64,000 nucleotides of DNA from Solen grandis. Its lineage: Eukaryota; Mollusca; Bivalvia; Adapedonta; Solenidae. A program made the position numbers and the translations under genes. The notes under the pieces were generated by a model. The model had not been told where the DNA came from. It saw nothing but the letters and a program-made list of their open reading frames with translations, and did no database searches. Positions 58,040-64,000 of this stretch are shown in pieces; within the stretch, counting starts at the first letter, position 1, and the number at the start of each line of letters is the position of its first letter. Location of the stretch: contig CM037777.1 in the NCBI GenBank assembly GCA_021229015.1, positions 65,178,219 through 65,242,218 of the forward strand, given 5' to 3'.

Positions 58040-59090
58040 CTCAAGCTAGGATTTGAAAAGGGCCGGGTGGTGGTGTCTAAAAAGGCACTTTGAGGCGCGT
58101 AGAGCCGAATTGGGGGTAGGTGTGTGTGTGGGGGGGGGGGGGGAAACCCTTAGAACCATCTCCTGCATTTTCAGACAAGAAATTTTGTTTTACAGCAGCT
58201 TTTGTACATTTCTTCCGGATTCAGACAGTTATGTAGATCAGTGGTCCATTTATATCTTTCTAAACAGACAACATTTTAACATTTCTTTTTCAAATTACGT
58301 GTTATAAAGTCCTCTGCAAGAATGACTTATTTATGTGGTTTCATATTGATGACTATACATATACTATTACATTATTATTATATGAAAAAGACATGGTAAA
58401 TTCACCAAAAAGGACAGGTGTACATACAATTTGGAGGAAAAAAATATTCTAAATTCTAATATTTTTCAGAAATATAATGAAATTCAAAATTATTTTTTCT
58501 TTTTGAACATTTTTTAAAATACTTTCTAAAACATGAAGATATGTTTTCCAATGTAACAGGATTTTTACAATACAGAAAATATTTTTTTAATCTCTAAGAC
58601 CATTCAGTTTCATCAACTCTTTTTTAAATCACAGTTATTAGATCTTTTATGATATACAAATGTGAAAATTCTTTTTAATAGATCTTTTTTTTTAAAATCC
58701 AATGCAATTTTGTCTCAATGCATTACCCCACCCACTTCAGTACGATCATATTATTATTAAGTACAAAGTCAGCCTTAATTTCAAATAATGGTATAAACTC
58801 TGAATTAAAAGTGTTTTTTTTTATCAATCATTCATGTTTTAAAACACTGCTAAAGCTTTTTGACTTTTTTTTATTGCTGTAAACAAGATTTATCAGTGCA
58901 TGTTTCTTCAATTATACCGTACCGGAAGTAACAAAGTTATATTCAAGCATACTTTTTAGGCTATGAAAACTGTCAGAGGTACTATGCCTCCATCATCACG
59001 AAACGTGGAGACACAGAATGTTAGGCATATATAAGTTACCTGATAAATGATAAAATGTTAGCCATTGATTATCCGAATGCTGCCAAGGTT
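58040..59090. other. No gene seen; G homopolymer at 58129-58143
   Basis: AT-rich apart from a GTGTGTG-then-G run. No supported exon. Confidence 0.4.
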
Positions 59091-59096
59091 GATCGT

Positions 59097-59240
59097 CGGT
59101 GAATTTTCAAAATATCACAACTCTGATTTGAGACCAGCTGCGACCTCGGTGAATTTTCAAAATATCTCAACTCTGATTTGAGACCAGCCGCGACCTCGGT
59201 GAATTTTCAAAATATCCCAACTCTGATTTTAAGGTGTGCT
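59097..59240. repeat. 50-bp tandem repeat, three units
   Basis: 'cggtgaattttcaaaatatc' starts at 59097, 59147 and 59197 with 'aactctgatttgagaccag' in each. The third unit is decayed at its end. Confidence 0.9.
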
Positions 59241-59662
59241 GCGAATTCTCCTTAGGCCAGAGACCGTGTGTAATATAGCCCAAGAATGAATAGACTGTAT
59301 AATCAAGTAGTTTATTTGAGTGCGAGAAACGTGTTGTTACAAATTTTGCGATCAACATTCAAAGTTGGTTATATATGTAATAGGTAGCATTCAGATCAAT
59401 TTCAATCCCAGTGATTAACAACATGTGATTGAAAAGTAATTCCAACACGTCACCTTACAAAATCAGAAGTGATTTGTGATTTGCAGTGGTTAAAAAATTC
59501 CAGTACAGTTTTTTTTCCATGAAAAAAACTAAAAAAACCCTCGATCTGTTAATTGACGTTTCAAGGGATATCCACTGAGCATGGTACTGTTATTGCTAAA
59601 AAATGTATTTTAGTAATGTCTTAAGAACTTTGAAAAATGACCCATTTTGACTTTTCTGCACA

Positions 59663-59728
59663 GTGAAAGAGACAGAGAGAGAAGAGAGAGAGAGAGAGAA
59701 AAGAGAGAGAGGGGGAGGGGGGAGAGAG
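59663..59728. repeat. (GA)n-rich tract
   Basis: GAGAGA runs with interspersed AGAAAA and a GGGGGAGGGGGG patch. Confidence 0.85.
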
Positions 59729-59938
59729 TTTAGTTTGAGATGTTTATGATAGTATATATCTGTATGATAAATTATCTACTATGAACTGTTTTTCAAGAAC
59801 ATATTTGACAAGTATTTAAGCGTTTTAAGCCATTTTGGTTAAATTTTAAATAAAACAAAGCAGCTATCGAAACAGGCATGACTGGTATACAGTTTTTGTA
59901 CATTCTTAGACTACATTAACATTAGTGTATTCTACCTT

Positions 59939-59969
<31 letters not shown>

Positions 59970-59985
59970 TAATAATGATAATAAT
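59939..59985. repeat. (ATA)n microsatellite
   Basis: About 14 trinucleotides of AATAAT type with a few substitutions. Confidence 0.85.
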
Positions 59986-60179
59986 TTTAATTAAGAAATA
60001 CTTATGTATATATTTTTAGTTTAAGTAAGAAATGGAGCTTAACGGTAAATGTTGAGGAAAAAAACCAAAAAAACAAAACAACAACAACAACAACAAACAA
60101 ACAAACAAAAAACGATCTTTAAAACAGAAGGGGATGTAGGGTAAAATAATAAATGTTTATATAATGGACACGAGGTAGA

Positions 60180-60850
60180 GGTGGTGAGTAGTTTAACTAC
60201 CTGGGTATTGTATTTTCAAACGGGGGGTACTTTATGAAAGCCACATATACTCAAATACTCTCGCTGGTAAAGCAATACGTTCTTTGAATTCGTTAAAATC
60301 GTTGTTAAGAGAAACACAGGTGCCGGTTAATTTTATGTTTAATTTGTTTGACGCGTATATTATCTCTATTCTGAATTACAATTCGAAAGTTTGGGGGGGG
60401 GGGGGGGGGTTCAGTAAAGCTGATGTAATAGAAAGAGTTCACAGAAATTTTATTTAAACATACTTATAAATAATTAAAAATTTTTAAAATTTTTAAATTA
60501 AATTCCTATTCCTAAAATCGAATCAAAATACAGTTAAAAAATTGCATATTGTATTACATATTGTTAGATCAAAGAAAAATACTGGAAGAGAATGATAGGA
60601 AAGTAAATTGGTCGTCGAAATTAGAGATTTATTTTAAAATATGGTTTTACAAATGTGTGGTGGTTTCTTGATTTGGTGGATATCAAGAGTTTTATTCCAT
60701 TTCTTAGAACTATATAAATATTACTCAGTGGAGAGAAGGCATTAGATATAATAGTTCCTCACTGTATCTATACTGCGAATTTTAAACTATTTTTGAACGC
60801 ACATCATATTCGAGTATATTAGAAAATGTAAAATACAGGGGAATTTTAAG
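60180..60850 (+). pseudogene. LINE reverse-transcriptase C-terminal relic with internal G-run
   Basis: FNYLGIVFSNGGYFMKAT, then QVPVNFMFNLFDAYIISIL and NYNSKVWG are the thumb-side RT region. A run of 17 G (60393-60409) follows the WG codons, and the reading resumes FSKADVIERVHRNF. Further on, KVNWSSKLE corresponds to the 'NWxxxVRxLL' region. Frameshifts are frequent. It appears to be the same family as the minus-strand relic at 61640-63340. Confidence 0.7.
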
Positions 60851-61639
60851 CTAAGTTAAGATTATCTTCACATACCCTTAATATTAAAAAGTAAAATGAA
60901 AATTTTTTCTTTTAATTTTTTATATAATTAGCTATTTATTGTATAAAATCTTTCCGAACAAGAGAAATCAATCAAATTCAATACTTTTAAATGTTGATTA
61001 CAGATATAAAGTATATTAAGTATTCCTTTATCAAAACATTCTCACCTAAAATATATATGACAACACCTTATTTGTAACAACTATTTATTTATCTGTCTTA
61101 TTGTGCATGCATATTGAATATCTATATGTTTTTGTCAATGGGCTATGTATCCTTGTGAAATCAATACATATATTCAATTATTTATTTTGCAAAAATATTA
61201 ACAATGTTCGTCACCATACACACATACATAAATAGGCGGTAAAACACTCATACAATCATACAGAAATGAGAAGAGCATGGGAAAAATTACATAACTTTTT
61301 TTTTACTGCCGCGGATATGATGCTACATACAAACACACTTTTTTAAACAAAAGTTTACAAACAGATTACTGTTTTTTATAATAAACAAAAGATTTCTTAA
61401 TAATCAGTCAAACAAGCCCAACAGTGGGTCACCGTGAGAGATATGAAGGAACTGTATAAACATGCACAGTTAAGAGTAGGCCAATGAGAATAATGTTTAT
61501 ATAAAGAATGCACCGTTTGGATTTGGAAAAAAAATGTACGTATGTAAGTAGACATGTAATTTACCAAGCTAAAAAATTTTTTTCATTTTTTTTATTTAAG
61601 TAATTTTATTTAATGTACTTTTACTATCAGATGTCAATA

Positions 61640-63340
61640 GATTCTTGAACTTATGTAGAGTTGGCAATCTACAAAAATATCTTGGTAAACAATCAATACG
61701 TCTTTCTCTGAAACAAGGACAAAACAATACAAAATGGAATTAATCTTCTATCATATTCATATTGCACATTGTGCATTTATGTTGGGATCTTTCAATACTT
61801 CTGTGACGCTCTTCTTCTATTGCCAAACTGTGAAATGAACACCTTCATCTAGATAAAGCTTTTTGATGACAATCGTTCTTAATAACTTGAATATATTTTT
61901 TCCATTCCAAAAGTAGTCTTTATAGTACTATAAGTAGAAAACTTTGATAAAGAACTTAATTGAGCATAGCAACTTTGTTTATAATGATAATATAGACTTT
62001 TTTAATTAATAGATTTAACTGAAATTTATCGATTTCATTATTATACCATATATATTATTATTATTATTATTTCAAGGTCATATATAATATTTCTTACTTT
62101 GAAGTCCCATGATATGCTAGCATTGATAATTCTTTGTTCAGCACATGCTATGTTTATTAAGGAATTTGGAGAATTTAATAACTTAAAACAATATTTTAAT
62201 ATTTTCTCTTTTCTAAAAAATTGATTTGTAACGGTACCTTTCCAAATTCTCCGTAAACTGCACAATTCAGAGTTTGGCTTTTTTATATTTAGGGTCTGTT
62301 TCAAAAAAATTAAATATACACGCTCAATATCTGGTGCTGTATGAAACCCCCCCCCCCCCCCCCCCCCCCCCCCCACCCCCCCCCCCCCCCCCCCCCCCCC
62401 CCCATTCAGCCCCATAGTTTAAAATAGTCAATATCATGCTATCAAATAGTTTCAGTTTTTCTCCAAGTTTAATAGATATTGTATCAAATAGAGAATTGAG
62501 TGTAAAAATGCTTTTATTGATTGTTCTGCGAGAACCTTTTACGTTTGAAAGAAAGTGCCATTAGTTGTTAAGGTTATAACTAAATAGTTTAATCTAGTTT
62601 TTTATTATTGTAATACATATCAACTTGTTCGGCTCTAGTACCCTTCTTGCATACCATGATAACTGTCTTTTTAGTATTTACTGATATGTTTTACTCCATA
62701 CAGTATAAATATAGCTTATTTAATAAAATTTGGACACCGGTAGCAGTGTAACAAAAATAGAATAGTATCTGCAAATAAGAGTAAACATATCTGGATTTCG
62801 TTGAAAAATCGCTTCTAAATTGTCGTCCTTTATATATGCTGCCATATCATTTATAAACATTATAAAAAGTAATGGTGATAACGTTTCCCCTTGCTTAACG
62901 CTCACATGACTACTTGAATAATCAGATATTTCTCCATTTTCTTTAACACAAGATTGACTTGTACATAGCCTGCAACATTTTGACATATTTTGAAGAAACA
63001 TTCATTGTAAGCAATTTAAACCAAATTCTGTTTCTGTAAACAAGGTCTAACGCTTTTTTAAAATCTGCGAATGCAAAATATAATTTTCTTTTACTTGTAT
63101 TAATTATCTTATAAATTATTTTTTGCAGAATAAATACACAATCACCTACACAATCACCTGTACTTTTATTAGGTCTAAATCCAAATTTATTATCTGATAT
63201 AATAACATTATTTTCCGTCCATTTCAGAAGTCGATTATTTAATAGTTGCGAAAATAATTTTGAAAATATTCTTGTTAATGTTATACCTCTATAATTGTTT
63301 GTATCATTTATGTCTTCTTTTTATGTTTGGTACCTGGACT
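61640..63340 (-). pseudogene. LINE reverse-transcriptase relic with a 57-base C/G homopolymer
   Basis: On the minus strand the RT motifs run in order: NRLLKWTENN, KFGFRPNKSTGDC, LYFAFADFKKALDLV (catalytic Asp), SVKQGETLSPLLF and INDM. LFADTILF follows, where one Asp of YADD is lost with a frameshift, then SVNTKKTVIMVCKKGTR. NYGAEWG is followed by the homopolymer (62403-62347, G on this strand, with one T at 62375), and reading resumes FHTAPDIERVYLIFLKQTL. The Cys motif CTMCNMNMIED closes the 3' end near 61740. It is heavily mutated. Confidence 0.75.
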
Positions 63341-63344
63341 AGTT

Positions 63345-64000
63345 TGTTTACTACGCCAACTACTACTACTTAGTTTTTCCGACTACACTATTCGCACACT
63401 GGTAAATGGCATCAGCAAAAGTTACGATGCCATCTTTATGATGTGATGACTTTAGATTGTTAAGCACATCAGCCATTTTGTCATCCCATTCAGTTATATT
63501 TATATAATTTATTTCTTACAGAAACATGGTTATCAATGTATACAAACATTAATTCAGAAATAAACGGTTGCTATAGTGACCATATTTGGAACAAGTAAAA
63601 ACATACATGTAAGGCTCGCTTTTTTGAAGGAATTTCTATTCATTACAAATCTGAACTCAAAGAAAATAAAGATTATTGACAAGAATCAGCATAGAATTAT
63701 TTGGGTCAAATATATGAAAGTTCTATGTTTAAAGCTTTCAATGCTAAAAATCATCCAGTGCTATCTGTTCCAAGCGGAATCATTAGATGATTTTTTTACA
63801 AAATAAAAATCTCGATTTCATCAAAGTGCAACATAGGCGGTCAATATGGAGAAAGGGAATAAAATAATATAATTAAAGATTTACGCTTGGCATAGATAAC
63901 ATTTGCATTACTTGTAGGGAGTTTCGCAAAGTTCGTATAAACTACCACAATATTCGGATAGATTCACGAATTCTGCTTTTAAAACATTTTAAATGTTCAA
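63345..64000. other. No further gene seen
   Basis: This may include more 5' LINE sequence on the minus strand, but I cannot align further motifs with confidence. Confidence 0.35.

Noticed and set aside
62041..62415. Glycine-rich 124-codon frame
   Set aside because: The glycine stretch is the C/G homopolymer; the remainder is a LINE RT relic.
1..64000. CRISPR array, operon or prokaryotic mobile element
   Set aside because: None of the tandem arrays has spacers, and gene structure is intron-containing throughout.

Overview
The window is AT-rich, intron-rich animal DNA, most likely from a bivalve mollusc. The inference rests on several things seen here: a phase-1 EGF-module receptor gene, a carbohydrate sulfotransferase 15-like gene in at least six exons, a tRNA-derived SINE with the 'Meta'-type core known from bivalves (RUDI-like), many short non-autonomous elements that open with a hairpin, and several non-LTR retrotransposons. 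There is no sign of bacterial gene organisation, tRNA genes or CRISPR. One 100-base gap of N lies at 30145-30244.

Layout. 0.4-8.9 kb is a nest of hairpin-ended repeats and diverged tandem units rich in ACGTCA, including one element with both ends visible (6537-7182). 8.9-14.3 kb is a nearly full-length but broken LINE on the minus strand (ORF1 with an RRM-like domain, then an endonuclease-reverse transcriptase ORF2). 14.9-18.1 kb (+) holds the last three recognisable exons of a type I membrane protein: EGF module, transmembrane exon and a cytoplasmic tail with an ITAM-like pair of YxxL motifs; a decayed duplicate of the EGF exon lies in its intron. 18-28 kb is mostly repeats. At 28652 (+) a signal-peptide exon opens another gene whose remaining exons were not found.

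30.2-34.3 kb contains two rearranged copies of a LINE encoding a zinc finger, a reverse transcriptase and a restriction-like endonuclease (RLE). One copy is arranged head-to-head, the other tail-to-head. 37.1-42.7 kb (-) is the sulfotransferase gene; its six C-terminal exons join with correct phases, including a 43-codon exon recovered by eye from its frame and motif. A decayed RLE fragment of a different LINE family sits in one of its introns. 43.5-45 kb holds three tRNA-derived SINEs, all on the minus strand. 45.5-49 kb holds a TIR element, a hairpin-ended element and a frameshifted LINE ORF1. 51 kb is an 18-bp satellite. 54-64 kb holds further LINE reverse-transcriptase relics, a SINE interrupted by a TTAA-flanked element, and minisatellites.

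The two recognisable host genes (a phagocytic-type EGF receptor and a Golgi glycan sulfotransferase) are ordinary single-copy-looking loci set in a dense mobile-element background. I do not see a multigene system linking them. The most unusual signals are the shared hairpin-first architecture across many unrelated short repeats, the long G homopolymers at the same codon position in two separate LINE copies, the palindromic RLE-LINE arrangement, and the ITAM-like receptor tail with its decayed EGF exon.
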